Shown here: positions 1-9,500 of the stretch, in pieces
Numbering within the stretch: the stretch's first letter is position 1
Layout: every line of letters begins with the position of its first letter
DNA from: Terriglobia bacterium
GTDB taxonomy: Bacteria > Acidobacteriota > UBA6911
DNA length: 64,000 nucleotides
Direction: 5' to 3'
NCBI GenBank assembly: GCA_020072565.1
Contig: JAIQGI010000009.1
Location: forward strand, 62,001 to 126,000
Notes under the pieces: generated by a model
Seen by the model: the letters and a program-made list of their open reading frames with translations, nothing else
The model's database searches: none
What the model was told of the DNA's origin: nothing
Made by a program: the position numbers and the translations under genes

Positions 1-315
1 GACAATTCTGCTGGGAATCGACGGCGATGGAGTGCTGCGATCAGCGGGACGCCAGTCAGCTGGCCAAGCTGGGCCATCGGCTGCATTTCGGCGAAGCCAA
101 GGTGCTGGCCGGCGTCGCAACCGCGCGACTCGGCGACAAGAGCCGACACACGAGAGATTCTAGGGCGTCAATAAACTTTTTGTTTCCAGCCGGGCGTCCC
201 TGGACTCCAGACTTCCGCGACTCAGCTGCCGGCATCGAATCCGGGCTGCGACTAATTGACTAACACGCTCGACGCACAATTCCTGGCAAGATATCAAATC
301 GGCGGTTACGCATCG
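1..315. other. Left edge, no confident gene
   Basis: No gene can be assigned with confidence. On the minus strand a frame opens at a GTG near 149 and stays open to the left edge, about 49 codons. It could be the start of the next gene in the minus-strand operon. It has no visible ribosome binding site, and I recognise no family in it. The remaining ~165 bases up to the stop of the activase/DCCP fusion look non-coding. Confidence 0.25.
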
Positions 316-2595
316 CTACCGCAAGGACACGCTGCCGGCGACCAAGCTGAGGAACGCATCTACCCGGAGCCGGATCTGTTGGACGTCGGAAGGCGAATAA
401 TCCGTGACGATTTTCAGGAAGGGGAGGCCGTGCTTTCTCTCGATGTGTCGCCTGAGGACTTCGGATTCCACGTCATAGGTGAGGCATGATTGCCAGACGA
501 GGTCGACGATCCCTCCAGGCTTGAAGTCTTCGATCAGGCGGTCTACGTATTCCATCCGGCCGGCGTTCGGGGTCATGCACGAGCAGGGAAGGTGGAGGTA
601 TTTCCGGGCGATCGCCTCGACAGGATCACCCTCCTCGGCGACGTCTTCGAGAATCGGCTTCAACCCGGTGCAATTCTCTTGGGCCACGACTGTCGCCCCA
701 GCCGCTTCGATGATTTCCAATACTTTCTCGGCGCCTTGCGGCATCGGAACACCGGTCATCAGGATCCGCGGCCTTTTCCACTGCAGAGCGGATGCCGCGA
801 TGCGGAGATGATCCTTCGGGTGGGAAGCCGCCGAGTCGGATTGGGCGATGATCATCTCATAGGCTTCGAGGTCCTCCGGAATCCCGGAGATCTGGCTCTT
901 CGCGGCAAGGATTTCCCGCCCTGTGAGCGGGTTCCCGGCCCGACTGGCGATCTCCCGGCGGAGCGCCCTTTCCCGGTTCATCATCCGTATTGCCTCAGCC
1001 AGGCGCTCCCCGGTCACCGCGTTGCCCGTCAGCGCCTCCATCCGGCGGCAAAGGCCCTCGACTTCGGACTTCCAGCGGCCATAGGCGCCCACGTCATCCG
1101 GCTTCTGGGGAAGCTCAAGGACATGGATTGGCTTGAAGCCGCCCAGAAGCTCAAACATCTTTTTCTTCCCGTCGCAGGTCGTCTCGGCCACGACCAAGTC
1201 GCTCATCTCGAAAAAGGGGCTCGCCTTTTCGAGGGCGAAGCCGTAGCTCGACTTGATCAGGGGGCAGAGGCCGGCGGGAAGGTCACGCTCCGCATCGAGG
1301 GCGGCTTTGTGGCTCCCGCCGCAGGCGCAGACCGGAACGGCGCCGGCCGCCATGATGATTTCGCGCGGCGTGAATTCGCAGAAGGTCGAGACGATCTTCT
1401 TCCCCGCGGCCTTGGCCTCGCGGGCGAAATCCAAGGCATTCGCCACCGTTCGGTCGAATCGAGCGAGCGCGGGAACGGTGTGCAGGCATGCACTTCGTGG
1501 AGTCGCATCGATATGCCCGCCGCCGGCCGCAGACGCGTGGCAGCCCGCGCCCTGGTTCGGTACCGCGCCGTGTCGCGATTCGGCTCGGCTCGGCGCTTCG
1601 GATGCGTTGGCCATAACCGCTGTGTTGTCGCGATCCCTCCCTGGCCCGGCGCCGGCGCCGCGTGGAGGAAGGGGAACGGGACCCGAATCCAGTCCACACT
1701 CGCGCGGCGCGGATTCACCGGCCCGAAAGTCCGCGATCGTGACGTGTTTCGGCTCGGCTTCCGGAATCCCGCGCGCGACAGCGATCCCGGCCAGCCGCCC
1801 CTGATGACCGAGCCGCCTTGCGCCCACGAGCGCCGCGCCGAGCGCTCCCGTGATCCGGGGATCGGCCGGGACGATCAGCCTTTCTCGGAGCTCCCGGCCC
1901 AGGGCCGCAACCATCGCCTCGTTCAACGCCACACCGCCCGTAAAGGCGACCGGAGCGCGGACCCCGACGCGTTCGGCCAGCCCTGCCACCCGCCGGGCGA
2001 TCGATCGGACGATCCCTGCGGCAATCTCCTCCCGGGGAACGCCACGAGCGATCATCCCAATCACCTCGGATTCGGCGAAAACGACGCACATCGAGCTGAT
2101 CTCGGACTCGGCCGATGCGCGCCGGGCCAACGCGGACAGGCCGTCGATGTCCGAGCCCAAGATTCTCGCGGCGACTTCGAGGAACCGGCCGCAACCCGCG
2201 GCGCAGCGATCGTTCAAGGCGAAGTCGCGGACCTTGCCGCTCCCGTCGTCTGCGAGCAGAATGGACTTGCAGTCCTGGCCGCCGATGTCGATCACGGTCC
2301 TGACTTCGGGGCGAACGGCGGCGACTCCGACCGCGTGACAGGATATTTCCGTAGCCGTTTCGTGGGCGAGCCCTGGCTGAACGCGGCCATAGCCTGTGGC
2401 CACGATGCGCAGGAGGTTTTCCCTAGGGGTTCCGGCCGCCTCCATGACCTCGCGGATCAAGAGCTCGGCATCCGCGGTCTTGTCGGACGTTCCATCCCGG
2501 ACGCATGCGGCCGCGACGCGCGACCCGGCCAGATCATAGAGAACCGCCTTGACTGCGCGGCTTCCCAGGTCCAATCCCAAAATCAGCTCAGGCAC
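316..2595 (-). CDS. Activase-DCCP fusion: HgdC/YjiL-type ATPase joined to YjiM-type double-cubane protein
   Basis: About 759 residues. Residues 1-260 are a BadF/BadG/HgdC-type ATPase of the ASKHA fold: LGLDLGS near residue 7, DIGGQ near 103, NDRC with Cys131 and SMC with Cys170 (the pair that holds the bridging [4Fe-4S] in this family), and FTGG near 218. A Pro/Gly-rich linker covers about 265-375. Residues 380-759 match the HgdB-like YjiM/double-cubane family: FCEFTPRE (Cys406), CACGG (423/425), CPLIKSSYG (444), TTCDGKKKM (474), then NCTG, CSCMTPN and QSCLTYD near the C-terminus. In known systems the activase hydrolyses ATP to push a low-potential electron into the HgdB/DCCP partner; here both are one chain. 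The GTG start is chosen because GAGGAG lies 5 bases upstream and the frame begins 8 bases inside the previous gene, giving translational coupling. Substrate unknown. Confidence 0.88.
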   Translation of the reverse strand: MPELILGLDLGSRAVKAVLYDLAGSRVAAACVRDGTSDKTADAELLIREVMEAAGTPRENLLRIVATGYGRVQPGLAHETATEISCHAVGVAAVRPEVRTVIDIGGQDCKSILLADDGSGKVRDFALNDRCAAGCGRFLEVAARILGSDIDGLSALARRASAESEISSMCVVFAESEVIGMIARGVPREEIAAGIVRSIARRVAGLAERVGVRAPVAFTGGVALNEAMVAALGRELRERLIVPADPRITGALGAALVGARRLGHQGRLAGIAVARGIPEAEPKHVTIADFRAGESAPRECGLDSGPVPLPPRGAGAGPGRDRDNTAVMANASEAPSRAESRHGAVPNQGAGCHASAAGGGHIDATPRSACLHTVPALARFDRTVANALDFAREAKAAGKKIVSTFCEFTPREIIMAAGAVPVCACGGSHKAALDAERDLPAGLCPLIKSSYGFALEKASPFFEMSDLVVAETTCDGKKKMFELLGGFKPIHVLELPQKPDDVGAYGRWKSEVEGLCRRMEALTGNAVTGERLAEAIRMMNRERALRREIASRAGNPLTGREILAAKSQISGIPEDLEAYEMIIAQSDSAASHPKDHLRIAASALQWKRPRILMTGVPMPQGAEKVLEIIEAAGATVVAQENCTGLKPILEDVAEEGDPVEAIARKYLHLPCSCMTPNAGRMEYVDRLIEDFKPGGIVDLVWQSCLTYDVESEVLRRHIERKHGLPFLKIVTDYSPSDVQQIRLRVDAFLSLVAGSVSLR

Positions 2596-3976
2596 GGTGT
2601 CTCCTCGAGCGGATGATATCGAAAAAGCCCTCGAAGCGGGTTGCGAGCTGGCCAACCGAAGCGTCGATGAGGGGCGGAACGACGATCTCCAGGACGGGGA
2701 GGTCCAGGGCGCTCAGGACCTCCTGTCGAATGATCAGGCCCTCGGTCGCGCAATGAGACGCGCCGGGGATAGCTGAAACGATGACGCCTTCGGCGCCGTA
2801 TTTCCGGGCCTCCTCGATCACGATTCTGGCCCGATATCCGGCCGTCCCGATCATAGGATCGCGGAGGGCCGTTTCGGCCAGGGCGACAAGAGGCGGGCGG
2901 TCTTCAGGGATCGGAACCAGGGCGTGCCGGAGGAGATACTCGGTCCCGGCGAGCGCCCCACCCATATCCTCGAACATGTTCATCGCCCTGAGGTCAGCGA
3001 CTGGATTGACCCAGACGACCCGGCAGGAATCGGCCCGAAGGACGCCGTCCCCGGCGGCGACACGTTTTTCGACCGTCCGAAGCACCTCCTCGAGGACCCG
3101 GATGCACTCATCCTGATCCGAACAGAAATGGATCGTGAGCATCTCGCAAATCTGGGTCTCCAGGGCGGGAAACGGCGGCGGGATCACCCCGTAGCTCAAG
3201 TCGCGGATCCGGGCGAGGAGACCGCGGGCGCAGTTGGCTTTCAGGATTCCCTCCGAAAGCATGTCATCCGTGATGGGCCGGCCGGCGAGGTCGCCGACGG
3301 CCCGGCGGACGAGATCGAGCTGGCCGGCGACGAATCGGATCGCATCGGGCGAAGCCTCATCTGTTCTTCGGTAGGGGAGCTCCCACCAGACTATCGGGCT
3401 TCCCAGGTCGGCCAGGCGCTGCATCAAACAGGACATGTCATCGCACGTGGCACCGACAGCGGCGACGAGAAGGTCCGGGATGGGAAAATGGGCTCTGTTG
3501 AGAAAGGCGGCCAGGGTCGCGCGCACCGGGCAGACCTCCTCGCCATACCCGGCCGCGTCTGCGATTCGGAGGAGCCCTTCGTTCATCTCCATGACGCAAG
3601 GGATCCACCATGCTCCGTCGGGGTAGAACGCGACGACGCCGGGGGCCGAATATGCGATGACCGGAGCGGTCCCGAGGTCCTTCATAGCTCCGACGATTTT
3701 CTTTCCCGCCCGGCGCGCAGCGGCGAGGCGGTCATTCTCGGAAAGAAGGAATGACCAGAGCCGATAAGCGGCCCGGGAGTTGTCGAAGCTCAAGCTTCGC
3801 AGCCGGGAATCGCCCTCAAGCTCCACGAAACACCGCGGCGTCTTGAGGTAGCCTGGTGTTTCAATCGGGCTGCTCGATGCCGCTTCTGCTTCGCAGCTCT
3901 CCGCCGTGATTCCGCGGAACGCGGCGTTCCAGGCCTCGAAATCGACCTTGGCGGGGAGCGGATCGGCAGGTCTCAT
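2588..3976 (-). CDS. 2-hydroxyacyl-CoA dehydratase family protein (HgdB/D-component type), paralog 2
   Basis: About 462 residues, cytoplasmic. The body has the HgdB-family layout: an N-terminal region of about 100 residues, then AAGKKIVGAMKDLG, TCDDMSC (cluster-ligand Cys candidates), and a C-terminal segment with GAEGVIV, ASHC and DLPVLEIVVPPLIDASVGQLATRFE-like residues, close to the family's terminal strand-helix signature. Relatives carry a [4Fe-4S] or double-cubane cluster and take part in radical dehydration or ATP-driven reduction. The start is the ATG that overlaps the stop of the upstream paralog (ATGA), so the two are translationally coupled; a longer upstream frame exists but would run deep into that gene. 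Position 2 of 3 HgdB-like genes in the operon suggests a heteromeric partner of paralog 1. Substrate not deducible. Confidence 0.8.
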   Translation of the reverse strand: MRPADPLPAKVDFEAWNAAFRGITAESCEAEAASSSPIETPGYLKTPRCFVELEGDSRLRSLSFDNSRAAYRLWSFLLSENDRLAAARRAGKKIVGAMKDLGTAPVIAYSAPGVVAFYPDGAWWIPCVMEMNEGLLRIADAAGYGEEVCPVRATLAAFLNRAHFPIPDLLVAAVGATCDDMSCLMQRLADLGSPIVWWELPYRRTDEASPDAIRFVAGQLDLVRRAVGDLAGRPITDDMLSEGILKANCARGLLARIRDLSYGVIPPPFPALETQICEMLTIHFCSDQDECIRVLEEVLRTVEKRVAAGDGVLRADSCRVVWVNPVADLRAMNMFEDMGGALAGTEYLLRHALVPIPEDRPPLVALAETALRDPMIGTAGYRARIVIEEARKYGAEGVIVSAIPGASHCATEGLIIRQEVLSALDLPVLEIVVPPLIDASVGQLATRFEGFFDIIRSRRHRA

Positions 3977-5022
3977 TGCAGCCCCTCCGCGAAGGCTTCC
4001 ACCCGCATCCGGATGCGGACGGAATCGATGTCGCCATAGCTCACATCCAAGGCCAGAAAGGGGAGGCCGAGGATCCGCATGGCTCGCGGCGCCTCGAGGC
4101 CGTGAATGTCGCACCCTCTGACCGACTTCCAGACCACCCCCCGAACCCCCCGGCTCGCAGCGAGCCGAGCCGTGTATCCGTAGAATTCGTCATTCGGCCG
4201 GACGAACGGACAGGGGGGCCGCCGGAAATATGTCCGGGCGAGAATCTCGAGCGGATGGCAGCCGGCGTCGAGGACGGCCGTGAAATCGACCGCCCGGTCG
4301 CCGGTGCAGGTCGCGTCGGCGACGACCGAGAGACCTGCGTCTTCGAGGAGTTCGAGCCAGCGAAGGTCGGCTGGCGTATGTGGACTGCCCGCGACCAGGA
4401 TGGGAATTCCGGCGCTCCGGCTCACACCGAAAGCCCAGCCGTCCAAGATCGCCCGCGTTTCCTCCTGTGGAAGGCCGGCGTCAAGCTGGACGAGGGCTGC
4501 GAAGTCGGGCCCGGCGAGCGTCGGCCGGAATTTCCGCATCCGCTCTCGGATGCCGTCGCGAATGACAATCGCGCGAAGAAGGGACGCGGGATCAAGGGCC
4601 CTTCCCGTGCGCCGGGTGAGCTCACCCGCGAGCCACTCGAGCTCGCCGAGATACAGGGCCTCGGCTTCGGCTGTCCTCGTTTTGGGGATATGAATGACGA
4701 TGGCCGCCGCCCCGGAATGCCGGCCGGCGATCTCGATCATCCGCCGCATCTGGTCGCAGGTCGCGCCCCCTACCCAAACCGCTCCGGCTTCTTCCGAGCC
4801 CAGCGCGGATTTGCACCAGGCGCACGCCCCAGGCCCTGACCGTGCCTCGCCCCTCGATTCGGACACGACCGTCCCGGGAGGCAAGAGCCGAGGCGCATTT
4901 AGTCCGAAGGCTTCGAAGAGTTCCCGAGGGACGCAGCTGCAGGTCGTCTTGAAGGCGCCGGCCGGGCGGACCAACGCCTCGGCGGCCGCGGCCCTCAAGC
5001 TCGTTTGTGAGTCGGGTGTCAT
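3973..5022 (-). CDS. 2-hydroxyacyl-CoA dehydratase family protein (HgdB type), paralog 1
   Basis: 349 residues. Motifs of the HgdB/BcrB-C family are visible: CSCVPRELFEAFG (about residues 28-40), WCKSALG, GGATCDQMRRM near 85, the second Rossmann-like half starting SAGIPILVAGSPH, PPCPF, and the terminal LDVSYGDIDSVRIRMRVEAF. Conserved Cys at the first, TCD and later positions are the expected Fe-S ligands. The length is close to ordinary HgdA/HgdB subunits (about 330-430). It starts 45 bases after the methyltransferase stop and overlaps the next gene by four bases (ATGA). With paralog 2 it could form an alpha/beta dehydratase or reductase that is energised by the fused activase two genes downstream. 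That role is inference. Confidence 0.8.
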   Translation of the reverse strand: MTPDSQTSLRAAAAEALVRPAGAFKTTCSCVPRELFEAFGLNAPRLLPPGTVVSESRGEARSGPGACAWCKSALGSEEAGAVWVGGATCDQMRRMIEIAGRHSGAAAIVIHIPKTRTAEAEALYLGELEWLAGELTRRTGRALDPASLLRAIVIRDGIRERMRKFRPTLAGPDFAALVQLDAGLPQEETRAILDGWAFGVSRSAGIPILVAGSPHTPADLRWLELLEDAGLSVVADATCTGDRAVDFTAVLDAGCHPLEILARTYFRRPPCPFVRPNDEFYGYTARLAASRGVRGVVWKSVRGCDIHGLEAPRAMRILGLPFLALDVSYGDIDSVRIRMRVEAFAEGLQ

Positions 5023-5067
5023 GTCTCTCGGGGCACCTGATCCGCGCGGCCGGGCCAGCCGCGAACC

Positions 5068-5856
5068 CTATTTCCTGACTCCGATGAACCGGCCGCGGGC
5101 AATCTTGCCGGCGTGGACATTGGCCTGCATGTCGGACATCTCCACCCCCAGGCCCTGGAAAACGGCGATATCCCCGCCCAGGATACGGAGGGCGTCGAAG
5201 GTCAACTGCTCGGTGAGCATGGCGAGGTAGAGGTCGACGTACTTCGCGAACGGGATCTCCACGGACTCCTTCACTGCGAACCCGTGTTTTTCTAAAAGCG
5301 TCCGATAGCCCGGGATCGACTCCATAGCCGGGAACTTCATGAAGGAGTTGAACCGGAGGGCCTCCGCCTCGGTCAACCCGGCCGGCCCCTCGACCCAATC
5401 TGTGAACGCGACGACGCCCCCCTTCTTCAGGAGCCGGTCCGCTTCACCGACGAGCCTGTCCTTGTCTGCCACGTAACACCAGGCGTCTTCGCCCCAGACG
5501 AAGTCGAAGGCTGCGTCCGGGTACGGCACGGCCTGGACGTCTCCGAGTTTGAATTCGATCCCCCATTCGGCAAAGGGCGCCCGTTTCCTGGCTTCCTCAA
5601 TCATGTAGGGCGTGGCGTCCACGCCGCACATGACGGCCTCGAAATTCCTGGCCAGGAACCGGCAGCCGGCGCCCAGGGCGCAACACAGGTCAACGCCGCG
5701 CATCCCTGCCTTGATCCCCGCCTTTTGGGCGAGCTCCGTCGACGAGGCGAAGCCCCCGGCATGGATCTGTTCCCCCATGACGAGTTCCCAGAGCCGGCCT
5801 TCAGGGCCGGAATAGACGCCCTGGACGTCCTCGAGCTTGATTCCGGATTGTCTCAT
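5068..5856 (-). CDS. Class I SAM-dependent methyltransferase, first gene of the HgdB/DCCP operon
   Basis: 262 residues. Methyltransferase_11-type core: VDLCCALGAGCRFLA (motif I, about residues 55-69), CGVDATPYMIEEAR (motif II), LGDVQAVPYPDAAFDFVWGEDAWCYV (motif III region) and LLKKGGVVAFTDWVEG (post III). The overall look is that of sarcosine/dimethylglycine or phosphoethanolamine N-methyltransferase relatives; the C-terminal third with HGFAVKES and VDLYLAML fits that group. It is the promoter-proximal gene of the minus-strand operon and is followed after 45 bases by HgdB paralog 1. This suggests methylation of the same substrate or product the Fe-S enzymes act on, but no substrate is shown by the sequence. 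ATG at 5856 is the only sensible start. Confidence 0.85.
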   Translation of the reverse strand: MRQSGIKLEDVQGVYSGPEGRLWELVMGEQIHAGGFASSTELAQKAGIKAGMRGVDLCCALGAGCRFLARNFEAVMCGVDATPYMIEEARKRAPFAEWGIEFKLGDVQAVPYPDAAFDFVWGEDAWCYVADKDRLVGEADRLLKKGGVVAFTDWVEGPAGLTEAEALRFNSFMKFPAMESIPGYRTLLEKHGFAVKESVEIPFAKYVDLYLAMLTEQLTFDALRILGGDIAVFQGLGVEMSDMQANVHAGKIARGRFIGVRK

Positions 5857-6052
5857 CTAACCTCTCATTGGGAGAACTTTCCAGACAGGTCGACTGCCAG
5901 AAAGAGCGGCGATCTCAGGCGGGCACGATATACTCCCGGTGAAGGGATCGATCCGATCCCTCGAGGGGTGCTCGGAGCCTTTGCGTGATCATGTCCTCAC
6001 CGCATCATGGTCGCGAATTCGATAGCAACGATCTTATCTCCAGGAGGAGTTG
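5857..6052. promoter_or_regulatory. Upstream region of the HgdB/DCCP operon and of the decayed toxin locus
   Basis: Divergent intergenic stretch between the minus-strand operon and a plus-strand translation start at 6053. It must hold the operon promoter if 5856 is the first gene. I could not identify a convincing -35/-10 pair or operator. Confidence 0.3.
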
Positions 6053-6425
6053 ATGTCAAATGAGAGGGGCTGACCTCTGCGATTCAGACACTGGACGCAA
6101 TCCTGGCGGCGATGCATCTTCACGAAAGTTGGAACCGCACTCGTTCGACAGTCACATTGTCGACTTGGTTGCGGCCCGCACTCGGATTTTTCGCCGCTGG
6201 GTCGGCCTGGACAGCTGTATCTGCCTTCATTATGTGGGGCTGTCGGGATGGGAGTGCTTGCCGATCAATCTCGACATCGTCGAAGAGGCATACTCCTTGC
6301 CGGAGCCGTTCCACGCTGACCCGGTGGACCGACTCCTGGTCGCGACCGCACGCATACATGGTCTGCATCTGATCACCGGCGACGAGAAGAAACTTCTCTA
6401 TCCGCACGTCCACACAATATGGTGA
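6053..6425 (+). pseudogene. Decayed toxin-antitoxin remnant with VapC/PIN C-terminus
   Basis: A strong GGAGGAG site (6043-6049) precedes ATG 6053, but that frame (MSNERG) stops after six codons. The next frame carries on with LTSAIQTLDAILAA, which looks like the opening of a small antitoxin. In a further frame, residues encoded up to 6425 read ECLPINLDIVEEAYSLPEPFHADPVDRLLVATARIHGLHLITGDEKKLL. That matches the C-terminal half of VapC-type PIN domains (DPxDRxLVATA..LxTxDxK). The N-terminal PIN half with its first catalytic Asp is absent. So this appears to be a frameshifted and internally deleted antitoxin-toxin pair, not a working toxin. Confidence 0.6.
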
Positions 6426-6597
6426 ACGCCGGCCACAAGGCTGACAGCGGGAGAGCCGCTCCATGTGTTCCGTACCGGCAAGAATGGAGGTTGAAGCAAG
6501 TATGACGGCATGACGGAACTCTGCCGTGCCCCATCCAGGCGGCGGGGACCATCCACATGCCGGCGGTGCGGATGATGCCCCACCTCCAAAATCGACG

Positions 6598-9500
6598 CTA
6601 CTTCTTGATGCTGGCCGGCCCCTTCGATGAGTTGTAATTCGGATACGGCGGCCGGTGCGGCACCGGCGCCGGATGATCTTTCATCTGTTGGATCGCGATC
6701 GCCACCGCGCGCTCCAGTTGCGGGTCGTGCCCGTCGTGTATCGCCTTCGGATCCAGTTCCGCTTCCACGTCGGGTGCCACGCCTTTGTTCTCCACGTCCC
6801 ACTGACCTTCCGGATTGAAGAACCCAAAGCTCGGCGCGGTCACGCTGCCGCCGTCCATCAACGGCGGGTAGGACCCGACTCCCACCAATCCTCCCCAGGT
6901 GCGTTTGCCTACCAGCGTGCCGATCTTGTTGTAGTGAAACATCCAGGGCATGCAGTCCCCGCCCGAACCGGCGAATTCATTGATGATCATCACCTTCGGT
7001 CCGAAGATGGCGGCAGCCGGCGTGCGATAAATGGCGCCGTAGCGCGGGCTCCAGAACCCTTGCAACGGCCTGCTCAACACGTCGATCACGTAATCGGCAA
7101 CCTGGCCGCCGCTGTTGAAGCGCTCGTCGATGATCGCGCCCTCTTTGTCCGACTGCGCGAAGTAGTAGCGCGTGAAACTGGTCAACCCGCCCTGGCCCGT
7201 ATCGGGCATGTAGACGTACGCCAGTTTTCCGCCGCTCAGCTCATCCACTTTGCGCCGGTTGCCTTCGATCCAGGCCTGTGTGCGCAATTGCGACTCGCTG
7301 GCGGTGGGGATCACGGTAATCTCGTGCGCATTCGCGCCGGTTGCGTCCGAGCCGATGCGCAGGATCACGCGCTTGCCGGCCGTGTTCTCCAGCAGCCGGG
7401 ATACGTCGTCCTTGGCAGTGAGGTCTGTGCCGTTGACCGAGAGCAGGTAATCGCCCACGTTCACATTCAGTCCCGGCGCCGCCAAAGGCGCCTGCAACTG
7501 CGGATTCCAGCTCTCTCCGGTGAAGATCCGCTTGAAACGGTAGCGGCCATTGGCGATTTCGTAGTCCACGCCCAACAGGCCGCCGGATACGCTTCTGGCG
7601 GAAGGAATGTTGCCGCCGCCGCCGCGCAGATGTCCCACCGTAATGTCGCTGATCATGTCGTGGATGATGTAGTTGAGGTCCGTGCGCGAGCCCAGTGCAT
7701 CCAGATACTTCTCGTATTCTTTCTCGGCCTCCACCACGTTCAGGCCGTGGAGGTTCGGATCGTAAAAGTAGCTGCGCTCGATGCGCCACACTTCGTGATA
7801 CATCTGCTTCCACTCGGAGATCGGGTCTACGTAGACTTCCACATCGCTCAGACGCAACGAACCCTCACCGGGCCTGACCGGAGCGGACGAAGACACGATT
7901 ACGTACTGCGGGCCTGCAGCGGCGCCTTGTCCGCCGCGCCCCCCACCACCGCCACCACCTCCCAAGCGTAGCAGCATCCTATCGCCATTTGCCGAGAGGT
8001 CGAACGAGGCGACTCCGTCGGCGAGCTTCTCGATCCGCCGGGCTTTCAAGTCGTACCGCGAAAGGGTCGACCCTCCACCGCCGCCGGCGCCGCGACCGGC
8101 GCCTTCCATGATGTAACAGATCCCGGCCCGCCCGGCGGTCAGCGAAGAGTACGAGCGCGCCGGGATGGAAAGCGTGATGGTGCGCTGCTGGATCCGGTCG
8201 AAATCGATGCGCACGGGCCTGGGTGGCGTGATGGCCGCGGCGGCGCCGCCGCCCCGGCCGCCGCGGCCGGCGCCGGTTCCCGCTTCCGGGGCCGCGCCGG
8301 GCTCTACCGCCTTTTCCTCATCGCTCTCGGGTGCCAGCGGCGATGCTACGTTGTTTGCCAGCACAATCAGGTAGACGCTGCTGGTCACGTCGTGTTCATC
8401 GCTGGTCATGTCCAGCCCGCTTTGTGTCGGGCCATAGTTCGTGCTGGCCGTGAAATAGAGGTACTGTCCGTCACGGTCGAACGCCGGATGGCGCGCATCG
8501 CTCATGCCGTCGGTCACCTGCCGGCTCGTCCCGCTCTCCAGCGAGTAGATCGTGATCGCGTGATGCCGGTTGGGCAGCGACTTGGCGTACGCGATCCACT
8601 TGGAATCGCCCGACCATGCGAAATCCATGCCGCCTTCGCTGATGGTATCCGTATCCACGGTGGCCACCTTACCCGATGCAACCTCGACATCCCACAGGTG
8701 CAGTTGGTTGTCGTTGAATGCGATGTGCTTGCTGTCGGGCGACCACTTCGGATTTGAGTAGTAAGCGGAATGGCCCGCCAGCGCGATCTTGCGCGTCTCG
8801 CCTTCGCCCGTCTGCGGCTTGATGTGCAGCGCGTACTCACCCGACTCGTCGGAGAAGTAGGCAACCGACATTCCATCCGGCGACCATGAAGGCGCCCGAT
8901 CCATCACCCCCGGCGAGTCGGTGAGGTTGCGGATGTCGCCCTTGTCCGCCGGGATCGTAAGGATCTCACCGTGGGCCTCGAGCACCGCGCGGACGCCGGT
9001 GGCGGAGATCCGGACATCGCGAATCTCGCGCGCCACGTTCTGAAAATGGGGCCGCACCTCGGTCAGATCCGCCGCCATTTCGATCGGTACCTGGTGTTCC
9101 TTTTGCGTGGCGAGGTCATAAATGTGGATCTGTCCGAACTGCTCGTAGACGATCCCGCCCGGACCTGCCGTGGCGTACTGAATGTCCTTCCATGTGTTCT
9201 TGATCAGCTCATCGACCTTCTTGCTCTGCGGATCATAACGGAACAGCGTTACCGGGCCGTTGCGGTCGGAGAGGAAGTAAACCTTGTCGCCTATCCACAT
9301 CGGACTGAAGTCGTTCGAGTCCGTGCGCGGGATCTTTTCGGTCTTCAGGTCCGCGAAATCAACTATCCAGATGTAACTGGCGCGGCCCCCCCGATACCGT
9401 CTCCATGAAACGAAGTTGTTGGTATCGGTAGCGAATTGCCCGCCATCGAGCGGTTGATACACCATCCGCTTCATGTCCGGCGAATACGATCCTGCATAGG

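Noticed and set aside
490-2616. Long plus-strand open frame opposite the activase/DCCP fusion
   Set aside because: It has no family motifs and mirrors codon bias of the minus-strand gene; a shadow of it.
6655-7971. Long plus-strand frame opposite the Tricorn gene
   Set aside because: Arg/Val/His-rich shadow with no start signal or family match.
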